Source of the DNA: Chrysopilus asiliformis
Lineage: Eukaryota > Arthropoda > Insecta > Diptera > Rhagionidae
Direction of reading: 5' to 3'
Assembly: GCA_964034945.1 (NCBI GenBank)
Contig: OZ035960.1
Span: 110,863,324-110,927,323 of the forward strand
Length of the DNA: 64,000 nt
Below, piece after piece: positions 9,817 to 23,559 of the stretch (positions are counted from its first letter, which is position 1; each line of letters begins with the position of its first letter). Both the position numbers and the translations under genes were made by a program. A model generated the notes under the pieces. It made no database searches and was not told the origin of the DNA. It was given only the letters and a program-made list of their open reading frames with translations.

Positions 9817-12800
9817 AGTCACAGTGTTAAAGAAAACCGAGGCCAACATTTTACCTTTCGCAAAAATTAAATCAAATTTGTCGACGAATTGTTCGAAAAG
9901 CTAATAATACAAAAATAAACTTGAAATGATTTAACAAATTATGAAAATAGCAACAATACAAAGTTTTTAATTGTCTATAAATGATCTGGCAAAAATTCAA
10001 TGCCACAAAGGCCGGAACCATTTTGTCGGTTACTTTTTCAAAAAATAACGAACCATCAAAAAAGGCGTTCCAAGTGAATATTGCCATTTTGAGCGATCCC
10101 AACGAAATCGACAACACAATGTGACAAAAAAGAAGAGAAAATAAAAGCAAATTTTGACCTATAAAAATTGGACTTTTCCTTAATTAAAACAGCTTCGCAT
10201 AAAAAAGCATGTGAGTGGATCATCGGAAAACTATGCGATGGCTTAGGCCATGTTTATAGAATCGACGATCGGTCGTAATAATGACGGATCACGATTGGAA
10301 AGCGACGTGCGGGGTGGCCATATGTGTCGTACATCAAACTTCCTTTTACTACGCATAATAATGAAAAATGTATGAAAAAAAGCAAAAAAAAACTTCTGTT
10401 TTCCATTTCTCGCGTTTTTGCATCCGATCGGCCGGCAATGACGATCTAAGGCAATCTAGTTTAATGATCGACTGGTGCGTATTTAGCGGGAGCTGCGCAC
10501 ATGTTCAAAGTAATTCTATAGACTCCATCCGCCATAGTTATTCGACTCTCCATCAGGAAGGGTCGGGTCTATGAAATGCAAAGAGATGATCGGACGATTT
10601 AACAAAATATGTCATGGAGTATAGCGTGACTAATTAAATACCAGAAGCGACAAAAAAACTAGAACTTATCTAGAATTTCTATATCACATCTGCATACTCG
10701 TATTTAGTTCATTCTTTCTGCCATCGGCATGGCAGACATTCTATTCGCAGTCATCGCGATTGCCATCTACCAGCGGTTCATTGAAACAAAAGCAGTTAGT
10801 AGCTGTTGGAGTGTTGTCGGATTTATCAGAGTTCTACTTTATGACTTGTTATGATAAAAATATCATAAATGGGGTGAATTCGATTTGCTATAAAAATTGT
10901 TAGAAAAAAAATATAATAGTGAAAAAAATGTATAAATTAATTGTCAATTTGCTTATCTATAATATCTAGGGTGACCATATGTCCCAGAACGATATTTCGA
11001 TGTTTCCCTTTCAACGTCTTAACACGTTAAGTGCCACCATGGAATCGTCTCTTACTACTCGGCAGTACTTAGAAGTAATTTCTGACAAGGTTGGAACGCA
11101 GCTTATACCAAAACCGACATTTGGAATGCCACATGAACAATTCCTTTGATCACCAAAATGCCACATGAACAATTCCTTTGATAGTATTCCATCGATTTGT
11201 GGTCATCTTTAAAAATTTCGTGTATTCAAGACAGAATAAAACTATAGAATCTCCAGTTCCAAGGCAAAAAGGTCAGGATTGTAAGCGTACAGCTCAGACC
11301 TACACGAATGAAATTTTTCAGCCATGCAGAAAAATTCTGGGTCCGATAAGAATTTTTCATTAAAAAAATGCGACGAAATTTAAAAAAAAATCACGTGCTG
11401 ATGTTCTAACGACCTTCTGCAAGAACACAGAAGTTCTCATTCGAATATAAACACAATGAGTTTGAAGGTCGTTCTACGTTATCAAAAATGACGCTTGTTT
11501 GAGTTTACGCCGCTTCCAAAAATCTGAATTTCCTGGAAACTATTCTAGTGCCAGACATCTGGCTATCTTTTGGAGTAGTTTTTAATGCGAATAACAGCTG
11601 AGTTTTGATTTATTTTTTTTCATAGTTTAAAATTGTTTGAACCAATTTATTCCTGTGATTTATCAAAAATATCCGATATATATCAGTGCTGACAAATTGA
11701 CGCTTCAACGCATGAATGAAGTAAATGTCGTTTTAATGTGACATAACGGATAGTAACGTGATAAGTCACGTGACAGGACGTGTTACTACGTGATATTCGA
11801 TAGATTCGCTTTTCTTTTCCTCAATTTTTTTGTAATAGTAGTTTTTTTTTTTGTTGTAAATTTTTCTAATTCTTTCTTCGCTGATGGCGAAACTATTTGA
11901 AATTCTATCGAGCAAAACAAAAACCAGAAGACAGCAAGTGCATGAAAAGTTGAAAGCTGGCTACCACTTGTTATTAAGCAGCTGCTAACTTCATATCACT
12001 CTCATCCAGCACTCATAAATCTAATGCGAGGCAATTTCCAGTCCAGTGCGGCTATACTTCTGTCAGTTGAGCTATTAGCGGGTAATTCACATACTCTGGT
12101 GTTTGTGTATGTGTGTGAGGTGGGGGGTCCAGAGGGCGGCCAATTAATTCATCATCCACCGACGCAATTAATTATTTTTTATTATTATTCCTCTAAAGTT
12201 GGTTGTCGGCGATGCTTTTTTTTTGTTACCATCTCGGGGCCCAAAGTAATTCTTATAACTTTTGAACGTAACCATTTTAGTTGAGCTTTTCTTCTCATTT
12301 CACGAATAGTATATTCCTATGGCGTCTATGGCATCCCTAGCATAGCTGCTTCGTTTTAGGTTATTTTTTTCGAATTCTTTTCCACTTGGTTGAGTGAACT
12401 TCTCCACTTATTAACAAGTAATTCACTCATCTTAAGTCTTTGCCATTAAAAAAAGATAATTTACGATGTTTTAAGAAGCATTGAAGACGCGTGGCATGGA
12501 CTGGTTCTTCATCTACGAACATAAAACTATGGAATTTTTGGTTGCTTTTTATAAAACAAGGCGGGTATTTTTTTTACCCGCCACGGGATGGTGGGCATTG
12601 AGCATTATCTTGGTTGAATTTCTTTTGAATAAATGTCGAAAAAACAAAAACTAGTAGAATAAGGGGCGATGAAGAAATGCAAGACTACCCGAACCCCCGT
12701 GCATGAAGTAACATCAGTTGATTTTCTTGTAATTTCATTCGTATGAACAAACGACGTCCATGTGACTCACCATGCCGATCGACCCGTAACCGACCACCGA

Positions 12801-15800
12801 GTGACTGATTGTCAAGTAAACGTCACTTTGATGATGATCGTAAAAGTCAATTAAGAGGTTAAGTCTAAGACTCTTTCCATGCAATTTCGCTTTAATAATA
12901 ATGTTATACAATTGTTTGTATACGGCATTCAAGAATTTTCACTTTTGTGTTCTTAAATAGTTTTCATTAATTTCATTAATAATAGCTTGAAGCTAAAATT
13001 TAGCTGCCTACATCGATGTTGGCCATGTCGATGATGGTTAATGGATGAGTATGAATTAAAAATGATTAGTTCTTAACTTTTCCTTCATTTGACTGTTTTA
13101 TTTTTGACGGATGAAATATTACGAAATACATTAAAAGATAGATACCAATTTTTGTTTAATTTATCAATAAATATTTTGTGTTTAAAAGGATTTTTATTGT
13201 ATTTGGGTCGTTATTAAATCCATAGTCTTCAGGAACACACAATATTCCAAGGAATGGTTTTTCCATATTAATGTATCAAAATTCTGCCAATGGGGGTCAC
13301 TTAACAATTTGCTTCTCCGACACGGCACCTAGAGTTTTACATTGTAAACCTTGGCGGAATTAGCAACATTTGTCAGGCATTGAATGTCATCAACAGCGAA
13401 AATTGTGATAACAGTATAGACCAGACAGGAGCAAGATATTTGCAATGTTTGAAATGTGATTGCAATTGGAAAAAAAAATATTTTGATGCTTTGTCATTCT
13501 ATTCCAGAGCTCTGGAAGGATGGACTCTTTTCTCTCGGTATTCGTGAGAACAATTAATAAAATAGGACAATAAATAAAAACGCTGAAAGTTTATTTGAAA
13601 CCAAATTTTGTAGTCCACTGTGGTCATATGACATCAGCTTGCCACTGAGAACGTGAGAGCGCCACTACCTCGATTTTGTTTTTGTTTGCAATTAGATACC
13701 AAAAAATTGCGAGTAGTGGTAATCTAACACATAAAAATTGGACATCTTTGCTCTAGTTAATAGAGTCTCTAGTGCTGAGAAGTTTACAATTAACATCAGT
13801 GCTACGTCAGCGCCAATGGTGTCTGAAGGCATAAATGGGATATGCGCTGCTCATCTCTGGTCTAGAACGATGAATCCTTCGGACCTTTGGTTCATCACCT
13901 GATTGCTGTTCAAAAATGCTATGCTACTTTAAAGTTTTAGGTTGTGGTATAAAATACTGCGATAACCAAAGTCTTTTGCTATTATTTTTTGGTTGTAGAC
14001 CACGAAAAATTTTTATTATGACAAAATTTGGTTTATAGGTTAGTCTTTTGCTCAATTTCAGTAGCCATCGACACTTTAATAATTTTTTAAGGATTTTAAA
14101 ACAAGAGCAAAAGTACATAGTATCGAAATTTTGTAACAAGCGATGGATAAAAAACCGCGCAAACTCCAACAAAATATAGTGGACTACGTTAATATGATAA
14201 GTGGTAATATGGGGCATGTTCAGCTACGTAACAATCGTATGAGTAGCATATAATCATGAAAATAATTCTAGACTCGAATGCATCAGACTCGTAAAAGAGC
14301 TCTTCGAGAAAAATGGGAAAAGGGAAATATGAATCTCATAACCCGGCGATGCAAAGGCATTCAACAAATTCAGACGATATTTTTGCACTTGAATTTCTGT
14401 CTGAGGTAATTTTAAAACAACAACAATAATAGCAGCCGACAGACATCATAAAACTGCAAATTTTCTGGTCTTCTTTTCGTCATAGTTTTGTTTATTATCA
14501 CATCGTCATCTTAAACTGGCAAACTGTTTTAATACTTGCACATCACATATTGTACTTGATTCCAACAAATGCACTGCAAACTCATTGTTAGATAAAATTT
14601 GCAAATTAATTCAACTCATCAACATTAGCATCAGATGACGTAGATGTGCATAACATTTGTTGCTGCATGACTTATTCTTGCCAACATTCATAGTCATGGT
14701 AACTTGTCTGAAGACTTGAGAATTTTCCACTTCTTGATCTTATGTCAGTTATCGTTATTAGCCACGTACAAGATGAATACATTTGAAAAACAATCTAAAA
14801 AAAAATTTATCTTAGCATAAGGACTGCTTTTTTCGATGTCTACAATGAACCTTTAGTGTTTAAATAGTCAATAAAAATATTCGAACTAATAAGGTCGCAG
14901 ATATTCCAGGTGTAAAATTCCAAAAGCATAAATGATAAAGTCAAAAATCCCATTTCAACTGCATAAAAGCCTCATATTCTACCTGTTTGTGCTGTGAATT
15001 AGGAAATCGTATCGCATATGAATTTCAAATGGATTCACCAGCATTCCATAATCAAACGTCAAATGGGAAGTAACTGCACTGTGGTCGGCCGAAAAATGGA
15101 ATTTCAAATTGCATTTCTGATCGAAAATCGATATTAATCTCGATTTAAATGCGGTTGGCATCGCTGGCAGTAAACGTGAAAAGGACGAGAGTTTTTAAGG
15201 ATGCATGAATTTCTAATCATTTTCTATGTTCACTCGAGAGATGGCGTTGCAGTTATGGAAGTAAAATATGTCCGACCAGTAGAATATTGCATTTCACGTG
15301 TGTGCCATCATTCTTTTTTTCCAGATTTAAATTTGAATTCAATTTTTTGTATGTTTTTTTTCAAGCATCTTTATATCAAACCGAACGTGTGCAACCAATG
15401 CGTTTTTTTTTGTGGTTTCGATTCACTTGATTGATGGATGTGTGAAGCAGGAGGATGACTTTTTAGTTTAGTCGTAGGTTGATCCCGTTACATGGCATGT
15501 GATCGGAATTCTCGGTGATTGCACAACGGATGTGAGTGCATACGGGATATAATACTCACAACTGTCAGGTAGACAGGTTGATAGTTTGACACAGGTACGG
15601 ATATCTATCCTTTTTTTGATTTCGCTTGTGGTTTACAAAAAAAAACTGTTGAGGTTATGTAATATTTTATTTCCCTATTTTTTGCTTGGTGGTCCTGAAA
15701 GTTATCAACAGGACAGGTGCGATAGCCGAGGGTGACGTTCACGTATAGGAAGCTATGATGTTGTTGTCAGCACTAATTGTGAAATATTTTCTTCATTTTT

Positions 15801-15887
15801 GATCCTTAAAGCTGTTAAAATATGATATAAGGATATTTCTGTTGAATACTTAGTGTTGGGAATTTCAAAAACTGCCTCGAGGATTTC
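9817..15887. other. Unassigned 6-kb stretch, no supported gene
   Basis: No convincing exon or RNA gene was seen. Details noted: a two-copy 32-bp-period duplication (11125-11182), a small GC-rich hairpin with a T7 loop (12560-12582, GGCGGGTA/TACCCGCC), and a lone TTAACACGTTAAGTGCCA motif near 11018 that resembles one end of a piggyBac-type MITE without a partner end. Open frames are short and lack domains. Confidence 0.35.
11125..11182. repeat. Two-copy tandem duplication, 32-bp period
   Basis: A 26-bp word containing TGCCACATGAACAATTCC occurs at 11125-11150 and again, identical, at 11157-11182. Confidence 0.75.
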
Positions 15888-16016
15888 GACCCGTTTGCTT
15901 AAAAAACTATTCTTTAAAAAAATGTTGTGCCTAGCCTATTTAAGCCCAAGAAATTCTGCAACTTAAATATCTTAAGTTGTACTTAAGTTGTTAAGTTTCG
16001 TTGGTGAAAACGGCCT
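15888..16016. mobile_element. MITE remnant (family H, copy 1)
   Basis: About 130 bp with inverted ends of the CCGTTTGC / AACGGCC type and interior words ACTTAAGTTG and TTTCGTTGGTG. It reads as the inverse of the better-preserved copy at 36774-36900. The target duplication is not clear in this copy. Confidence 0.5.
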
Positions 16017-16129
16017 TTAGAAGAATATAAAGATTGGTCCTTCTCAGTTGTCCAGGAAAATTGTTCCAAACCTTATTTCCTGTGGATTGGAACAATTTTC
16101 CGTAAATATTTGTAGTTACGGTTTATAAT

Positions 16130-16330
16130 TGTTTAAATTTTAATTATCTGATGTAAACAGTGCATGACTTTCTTATACAAAATCTACGTTCTTGCGCAAT
16201 TTACACAAAATCTGAAATATCTCGATAACGGTAAAATATATAGATTTACTGTGAAGATCAAATTTGTAGAGATTTTAAATATCTTTAATTATTCCACTAA
16301 CCGGTTTGATTTTTAAAAAACCGTTGCAAA
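16130..16330 (+). repeat. Family E repeat fragment
   Basis: Shares the phrases TACAAAATCTACG, GCGCAATTTACAC, ATCTCGATAACGGTAAAATA and GAAAAACCGTT-type words with the long copy at 34530-35455. Non-coding. Confidence 0.55.
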
Positions 16331-19300
16331 AATTTAGTTGTTGAAGAAATTTTATTTTAAGTGGTCGACTTAGTTCTTCGGTAGTAAGTCCTCGTCTTTC
16401 ACGTGATTTTTTTGTCGCTACTGTGAACAATTTTTATTAATAAAACCCTAAATTATGACTCACTAAATTTCTGGTATGCTGTTTCCTTAACTTCTATATT
16501 CAAAGGGTTAAACAAATAATATTTTTAGAACTAATCATTAATATTACGAAGGGCAGAAAATAGTGTATTCTACTAAAATAAACAAGCCACAGAATTCGTA
16601 TTTCCCTTGTAAGGACATCGAAGTCAATGACATCGAAGTACTCTAGTTAAACATTGTAATACTGAATCACATTAACTTTTATTATTATGATGAAAATTAA
16701 TTGAAGGGTCCTGGACTATTCCGTTAATTTCATTATATTCCAATATTTCCTGTCTCATTACGGTATTTTTTTTTGTCATTTATTATGCCCAAGGTAATAT
16801 AAACGAAAAAGTAACCACGCAAACGTCATCCATTTTCCTGTCATTCATTTTTGGCATTTCCCAATGGACACCAATGTAACTTAGCGGAAGAAAAGTATCG
16901 AATTTGCGCTTTTATTGGTTTGGTTGGTTTCCTCACTTTAATTTTTTTTTCATGCCCACTTTGTGAATCGAATGAACGTCGGAATGTCTTAAAAATGTCG
17001 TTAAACATAATTTGAGGCATTTGGGAATAAATAAATGCCATTAAGATGTCGAACTCAAAGAACGCAAGAGGAAACAAAAAACAAAAAAAAATTTAAGGTA
17101 TAAAGAAATATGACAAGAATTTGGTTTCTATTCGTGGATAATTTCGAGGATAACGCATGAATTTACGTTACACTGCGTTAGTTAATGTTTTGGCGTTTGC
17201 CGAAGTTGTGACGCTTCCACAAGTACAGACCACAGCAAAAAAAACAAAAGAAAAACAAATTTTCAGGTGAAAAAGCTGCAAGGTAAGTAAAATTCTCGGA
17301 AACGCAATAAAAAAATCCATTGGCAGAAGAAGAAAAAGGGATACAAGTACCGGTATAATGTTACAAAGCAGAATTGACTGGGAAAAAAAGGAATCTTTCA
17401 AGTGGAATTGAATGGCTTTCCTGTGTTGTTACTGTTAATTCCCCTCAGGAGCCGACAATCCACTTACCACTACTACCACCTTATAGCAGAGCTCACCCTT
17501 TCCACTGTCACCTTAGTCCCGTTTGTAAAACAATTTCCCGGTGGTTCTGCACGAGTTCTTTATTATTATTTTTCCCTCCCTCCGTTCCGTTGCATTGGCC
17601 GCCATTGACACTATGCGCCACTTGCAAAATAACACGTGCTGCACTCTCCTAATGCCCTCTATTTGCACGGCTCCGTGAAGATTCCGTTGTTTTCGTCTGT
17701 TTCATTCCCATGCCTTCGTCTTCCCGTAGGACATGCTCTTGAATGGAAATGTAGGTTCGAACTCCTTCTCAGTGGATATGTGTTCCATGTTTAACATGCA
17801 TTTTTATCCAACAGGACCTACATGCAACCACCACATGACAGCTGCAAGGCCTACGGTGTTCGTACATGGGTCCAGACAATAGCAGTTGGTGGGCTGAAAA
17901 TGAGGAAGGCATGAGGAATAAGTGAACCAGGAAAGTAAAGTTGCAAGGGAGATTGAAAAACCCTTCGAGTTTCAATGAAGTTACGGAGCTAAAGTACCTG
18001 CTCAATTGGTTTCGGGTGGAATTTCTCGAGTGTTGCGAGAATGCCCCAACTTTAATGATTGCTTTAGGTTAGGTTCATGAAAGAGGTTAGGGTAAATATT
18101 ACACAAACATGTAGAGTTAAAAATATAGTACGTAATTAAAGGTTTTTATATCTTACGTGAAGAAAATTTGCAGGAATTTTTAGGCAATAGCAACACTGGA
18201 AAAAAGTGACAAAAATTCTTACAAAAAAGTCGTGTTTCTTACGACTTAATTCTTAAAAAAGTAGGATTTTTACTATTTTCGAGGATTTAGTTTTGCTTTG
18301 TCCTTTTTCTGCTTTTCTACTACCAAAAACTGCTTGAAGGAGTACCGCAACTAGGACTACACTGTGCGAGGGGGAAGGGGGGGGGGGGGGGGGGATTTTC
18401 GGGTTCCTAGACTGGGTTCCATAGAAAAAGTCTTAAAATCTTTGCTTTTCCAAAGAGACGGTCAGCCAAAGAAGATTTAAGAAATCCCTTTACTCTTAAG
18501 GCCATAAAAAAAATCAAATTTTTGGCCTGAACATCCGAAATGTTTACTTCTGCACCCCTAGGCCAATGAAAGCCGAGAATGTACCACAAGCATGTTTTTG
18601 GTTCGAAGATCGGTACCATTGTCATGTAAAAAGACGTCACACTCTGCTCAAAGTTTAATTATTTTCCTCAACTGTCTACCACTCTGTCTACCAATAAATT
18701 TCAGTCTCAATAAAATATTTATCACTGGTTCTCACCACGACATAAATTAATCCCCATAAAAACACATTTCGAGGAAACTACGGAAATTTGGGGATTTTTC
18801 TAGTGCATTACCGAAAATCTACTTCCGTAATATCCTTGGGCTTTAAACACTTACGAACTGTATGCATATTTGGATTCATGGATTAGCCTCCTTTGAAGTG
18901 ATTTCTACCCATTTTCCCTCCACCACATTCACACAATGAATTTAAATTTAAATTTGAATATGCAACACAATACAACAACACACGGCAAACAATGCTTACA
19001 GCTCCACATATTTCCTTTCTTCCTTTCAAATGCCAGATCCTGTGGAAATATAGGAGGCATAGATGGTCTCTACACTCGCTTTAAGGATAATAATGCCACG
19101 AATGAAGCTTACCGGGGATAAATTCACAGACAACATTTTAATGCGATTGCGGTAAGTTAAAAGGTGTTCAGAAATTTTCTCTTGAGTACATATTTCTGAA
19201 TCCTGAATCCTTACCGTTTCTTATGGTGTGCTGCTGCCATAAAATGCACTATTCGGATTGAATTCAAGATGTTCTTTAGTGAATTATTTTACTGTCAAAA

Positions 19301-19679
19301 TCAACATCTCGGTGGTTATGGCATTGCGGTGGTGTGTTTGTGGGTGTGTGAATAAGAAATAAAATGGGAGGATTTCAGATATGCAGAATCTAAATTTATT
19401 CAATAAATTCAATCCCTTTAAGGTTTCCCACCCATTCAACTGCAGGACGAATTGTGAAAAACGGAAAACCGATTTTATTCATTTTTCCCCTGTTAGTCGG
19501 TATTCGTTTTGCATTAAGGAGTTTTGTGAAATTTATCCGATTTCCTGGTGAAATATTTTACCATATCGAAGGTTTTTCAATGTCGACATCGGGAAATTTT
19601 AGGTTATTTATTTATATTTTTCTATTATATTATATTGTATTTTGTATGGTTGGAAATTTTTCTGAATATTAAATTTTTT
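16331..19679. other. Unassigned stretch
   Basis: No supported gene. It contains an 18-base G run (18377-18394). The open frames around 17374-17652 and 18407-18640 have no recognisable domains, and some overlap each other. Confidence 0.35.
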
Positions 19680-20420
19680 TACTTTCTTATACGAACTACG
19701 TAGTACGAAGTATAATAACGTTTCATGATTTTGAAAAATTTCGATCTCTTAATATTGTCTAAAAATATTTCCCCAGCGTTTCCGAGTCGACAGGAGTCAT
19801 ATTACAAAAATGTCTTTCAGAAAGAAACTTTCTGTCTGTTAGTCTGTGTACAAAAATTCATAAACACTACTAGAGCTAGAGATATGAAATTATACCGGCA
19901 TGTTCAGTCCGTGAATGGAACGACGATTGTATCAACTTTTGATGAAAACCTGCTAACCGGAAATTAACAAAATGGCGGCTTTATCAAAATCGTAATTTCG
20001 TTCTTCGCGGTTTTCTTCGAAACTTTGCATTTTTCAGTAGTTTTATGCATGAAAAAATTTAGAGACCATACGATTTCCCACAGTATTGTCTTTTACTAAA
20101 ATTCTATGTCTCATACCGTTATTGAGATATAAAGTTATTTCAAAAAAAAAAAAAAAAATGCAGTGTTTTGAGATTATCTCAAAAACTAGCGGTTTTAGAT
20201 AAAAACAATTATTTTTCTCACAATTTGACATTTTGCCATTATCCGCTATGCTATACCGTTATCAAGAGATTTTCACTGAAATTTTCTGCGCTTCGGATGT
20301 TTTTATATAAACTAATGTTCGTTGGATTATAGTTTAAACTGTGTAGGGACGTGGAGTTTGTATAAGAAAATCATGTGCTGTTCACATCTGATATTTTTAA
20401 TAAAAAAATTAAATACTGTG
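19680..20420 (-). repeat. Family E repeat, long minus-strand copy
   Basis: Inverse of the 34530-35455 copy: it starts with the TATACGAAGTATAATA-type terminus, then a degraded CTGTCTGTTAGTCTGTG array, a segment containing CCGGAAATTAACAAAATGGC, and then units with TTGTCTTTTACTAAAATTC and CCGTTATTGAGATATAAAG. Several short open frames here are by-products of the repeat. Confidence 0.6.
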
Positions 20421-22439
20421 AAGTTTTCAGGTAATTTCGATTTAAATTTTAAATTCCATTCGTTGCAAGTCATTTTGTTTTCCAAATAATTCTTACCTCA
20501 ATCGTCATAAGAAGCTTAAATTTAACTCAAAAGCTATTTTCAAAAGGTAAAATAATCAAGAAATTCATAACAAAACAAAATTTCACACAACAAAATTCCC
20601 TCTTAATTGACATTTTATCTAAAATTGCCCCAATTATTTTATCTAGAAATGAATCTTATTCAGAGTTGATTTACATGTGAAACAAGGAAGTTCTTAAAAG
20701 CCTCTGCTATTCTGCCATAATTTATTACAATAAGAAAACCGTTAAATTGTAAGTTTAGAATTTTGTAATTCAATTTTAGAACTTTCTGACACTTTACTGG
20801 CGAAACAAAGACGCATTGGGGCACCTCTTGGACAAAGAACAAAAGATCATTTAAAGTCGCAACTCCACCGCGTCGCCATTTAAAAATCTAATTAATAACT
20901 GTACCTTCACGTGGGAAACAATCGAAGGTAAAAATGCGTCAAGTTTTCTTTCTCTTTTTTATTCTTTTCTTCCGCAGATGTTGGATCCGTTCTGCTAAAA
21001 ACAAAATTCATCTGGCAATAATTTGAAAACCAAATTAGATCATTTTTGGTTTGACGCGACTGAGGCGGAAGAAGAAAAATTTAAGAATCTTCTTAGCCAA
21101 TTACGGTGAGTTAATTTCTTTGTTGCCGGCTACATTTATTGACGGTGGAGCAGCTTAGTAATGGCATCAATTGTAGATTTTTTTTCGGGTTGCGAAAAAA
21201 ACTCCATTAAAGCTTTAGAAGTGCTGCGCAAAAGAATATTGGAACATCCGCAAAAAGACTTGGAGTTTGGAACCGTCCGAAGTGAGGAACTTGGAAGTCT
21301 AGAAAAACTGAATTTTCAACATGTTTGTAGGTAAATTTTTTTATGCGAATCAACACCAAACATTTTCGTTACACAATAAGCCAAGTTGAGCGGAGTTTAA
21401 GGGGTCGCGGTGGTACCTTGAAGTTTAACCTTTTGCCAGAAAACTATTGATTTTAATACAACTTGGCGTAAGAAGGAATCCAACACAATCGCAGCAGATT
21501 TTGTGAGTTTTTTCTAATTTTCTTGTAGGTTTTTTTTCGCATTTAAATAATTTACTTCTTGTAGTAATGAAGAAACAGGTAAGAAACCTGTGAGGCAGTC
21601 AAAGAAATCTTACTGAAATCTTGAAGGAAAAAAAAGAACGAAGCAAATCTACAAATGATGGAAGAACCTAAAGTAACTTCTCGATAGATGAACAAAAATT
21701 ACTGTCGGATAGTAATGCAAAATAAGTGGAGATTTTGGAAGAAAAATCAACTCGCCGTGTTTTAGAATGAGGAGTCGAATCGCGAACTACTCCATTTTTA
21801 TACTCGTATAAAAGACCATCGGAAAGAAAACAGGAAAACCACCTCACGATGGCGTTTTATATTAGAGCAGCTTGGATAGTTGATTAACAATAGTAAGAAA
21901 TTGATGTTGAATCTTGATAAATTCGTGAAGGCAACAGAGAAAAGGTGGATCACAATGGAACTTTGAGCGGAGGGAACGGAGGGAAGTTTGAATCTATGGA
22001 TAAACGGGTTAAAGACGCCATAGAGTGTGAGGCGCTTTAGACTTGATAGACGTAATGTAGACGGGAATCACAAAAAATTCAAAAACATACGTAATCAAAA
22101 GAGTTAGCGGCGAATGATGGGGGATTGGCAAAGTACAGAGAGGATTGGGGTGATTCTATAAAAATATAGAAGAAGTAGATATAGAAGAAGATATTCAGAG
22201 GATCATGTGGTCAGTACTTGTACGGGTGTCTATCGGAGGTATAAAAACAACAACAAAAACAAACTATTGTAGCAAGTAGAAAGGTGAAACGACTCAAGTA
22301 CTCTCAGATGTCACGATATTTGATGCGATGTGATTCAATCAACAATTTATACATCAGAGATTGTCAAAATGCGGAAAGAGTCTGTAAATATTTTTGAGCA
22401 AAGAATTTGATCTTCAAGAAAATCGTAAAAAAAGCAAAA
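20421..22439. other. Stretch without an intact gene
   Basis: Apart from the coding-like pieces at 20999-21340, nothing could be assigned. The part from 21560 to 22260 is less AT-biased than its surroundings but has stops in every frame. Confidence 0.35.
20999..21340 (+). pseudogene. Decayed coding-like exons, unrecognised
   Basis: Two pieces read like real protein and end at plausible donors. The first, about 21000-21109, includes KTKLDHFWFDATEAEEEKF and ends TTACG|GTGAGT. The second starts ATGGCATCAATTGTAGAT at about 21162, runs about 58 codons (MASIVDFFSGCEKNSIKALE, then LRKRILEHPQKDLEFGTVR) and reaches AG|GTAAAT near 21331. I do not recognise either. Beyond them the sequence keeps a coding-like texture to about 22250 but is broken by stops. 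It may be the relic of a transposon gene or a retired host gene; chance is not excluded. Confidence 0.3.
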
Positions 22440-22555
22440 TTGCGATACTCTGACTGTGGTACTAAACTCCATACAAAAAAATGTATGGAGAAAATGACCG
22501 TGAACTATTTTACTTTGAATTTTCGGATTTTTTTTACATCGGAAAATCGGAAATT

Positions 22556-22690
22556 TTTTTTTAAGTTTAGGCTTGTTGGACCCCCTGTCGTCAGATTTTT
22601 CGGGATTTTTGTATGGAGTTTAGGACCGCTGCTACACTACCGCAGATTCCCCAGTCCCCCAAATGTGTGATATATTTTGTCAAAGGGTTT
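22556..22690. mobile_element. Degraded MITE (family F, copy 3)
   Basis: Shares the interior of family F (TTTTTGTATGGAGTTTAG, CTACACTACCGCAGATTCCC and the closing GTGATATATTTTGTCAA) but both ends are eroded and no target duplication remains. A second, inverted scrap with CTCCATACAAAAA lies just to the left at about 22470. Confidence 0.55.
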
Positions 22691-22800
22691 TTCATAAAGA
22701 AAACACAAAACCGTTTAGGAGGCCAAACCCGAAACGGACTTCTGGGCACATCGAAAAAAGTTCTTGTCTACTTACAAAATTTTAACAAATTGAAAAAATG

Positions 22801-22990
22801 CGCTCAGAAAAATGGAGTAATTATCGTCATCCTGCGTACCGGGTAATTGAAGTCCTGCAAGAAAATTTAGACTACGCTAGGCGTTAGGAAAAGTAAAAAT
22901 GTGTCATCCTGTGGCGTGAGAAATTCAAAAATTAAACCTGCTGCAATTAAAGTAGAGCGTAAGGAGCTGAACGGGTTGACCTGAGATAGG
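22801..22990. repeat. Family C repeat, copy 2
   Basis: Collinear with 8456-8650: CTCAGAAAAATGGAGTAA at the start, then AGGAAAAGTAAAAATGTGTC and GAGAAATTCAAAAATTAAAC. Unlike copy 1 it has no folded-back right half. Confidence 0.55.
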
Positions 22991-23151
22991 AATTTCGAAG
23001 ATGTAATTGTCATGCTACAGGACAGACTTGACTTGTCAGAAAGTTGACTTGGACCAACTCTTCTTTTCCGGATCTGAACAGTGATTCCTAAATAGGTTTC
23101 TCGCTCTCGGCACTGCAACCGGTTTCCGGTCTTGACCTGCCGCAAAGTCTC

Positions 23152-23503
23152 TCACCAGAGGTCCCAGTCACGTGCCGCTGTTCTCCAATTTTGTATCCCA
23201 ATTCTCTTTGCGTACTGGTCAACGCCGTCTTGCCATCTGAGGTTGGTTCTTCCTCGTGGCCTTGTTGTTAATTAATAACCTACCGCAGGAGACTTTCCGA
23301 GTCGGGTCACTTTCACTCATTCGAGTGACATGACCAGCCCACCGGAGTCTGTTGAGTCTTATGAGTTTGACTACGGGCACGTCCTGATATCCCTCATAGA
23401 TCTCGTCATTGTAAAGTTTCCGGAATCTTCCCCTTCCCCTCTTAAAATATCGTCCCCTTCCCGTCATAGACCCTCTTAAAATAAAATAATCGTCCCCCCT
23501 CAA
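23152..23503 (-). pseudogene. LINE retrotransposon ORF2 C-terminal remnant
   Basis: The minus strand encodes EIYEGYQDVPVVKLIRLNRL followed by RWAGHVTRM. After a one-base frameshift near 23255 comes GRTNLRWQDGV...IQNWRTAARDWDLW and a stop at 23152-23154. The pattern RLRWAGHV...RM, then RW-DGV, then NWR-AARDR-W is the C-terminal tail of many insect LINE polyproteins, downstream of the reverse transcriptase. The upstream reverse transcriptase is absent, so this is a 5'-truncated, inactive copy. The clade cannot be fixed from the tail. Confidence 0.7.
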
Positions 23504-23559
23504 AATAGGTTTAAATATTTATAATTTGGAAATCAACAATTATTTTTTCCTTCATATCT

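Noticed and set aside
11018..11040. piggyBac-like end TTAACACGTTAAGTGCCA
   Set aside because: No inverted partner end or second TTAA was found; a similar lone word near 9818 does not pair convincingly.
12560..12582. Terminator-like GC hairpin with T run
   Set aside because: The T run is the loop, not the 3' tail, and intrinsic terminators of this kind do not apply to insect nuclear genes.
17754..17766. tRNA B-box-like word GGTTCGAACTCC
   Set aside because: No matching A box, acceptor stem or anticodon arm at the right distance on either strand.
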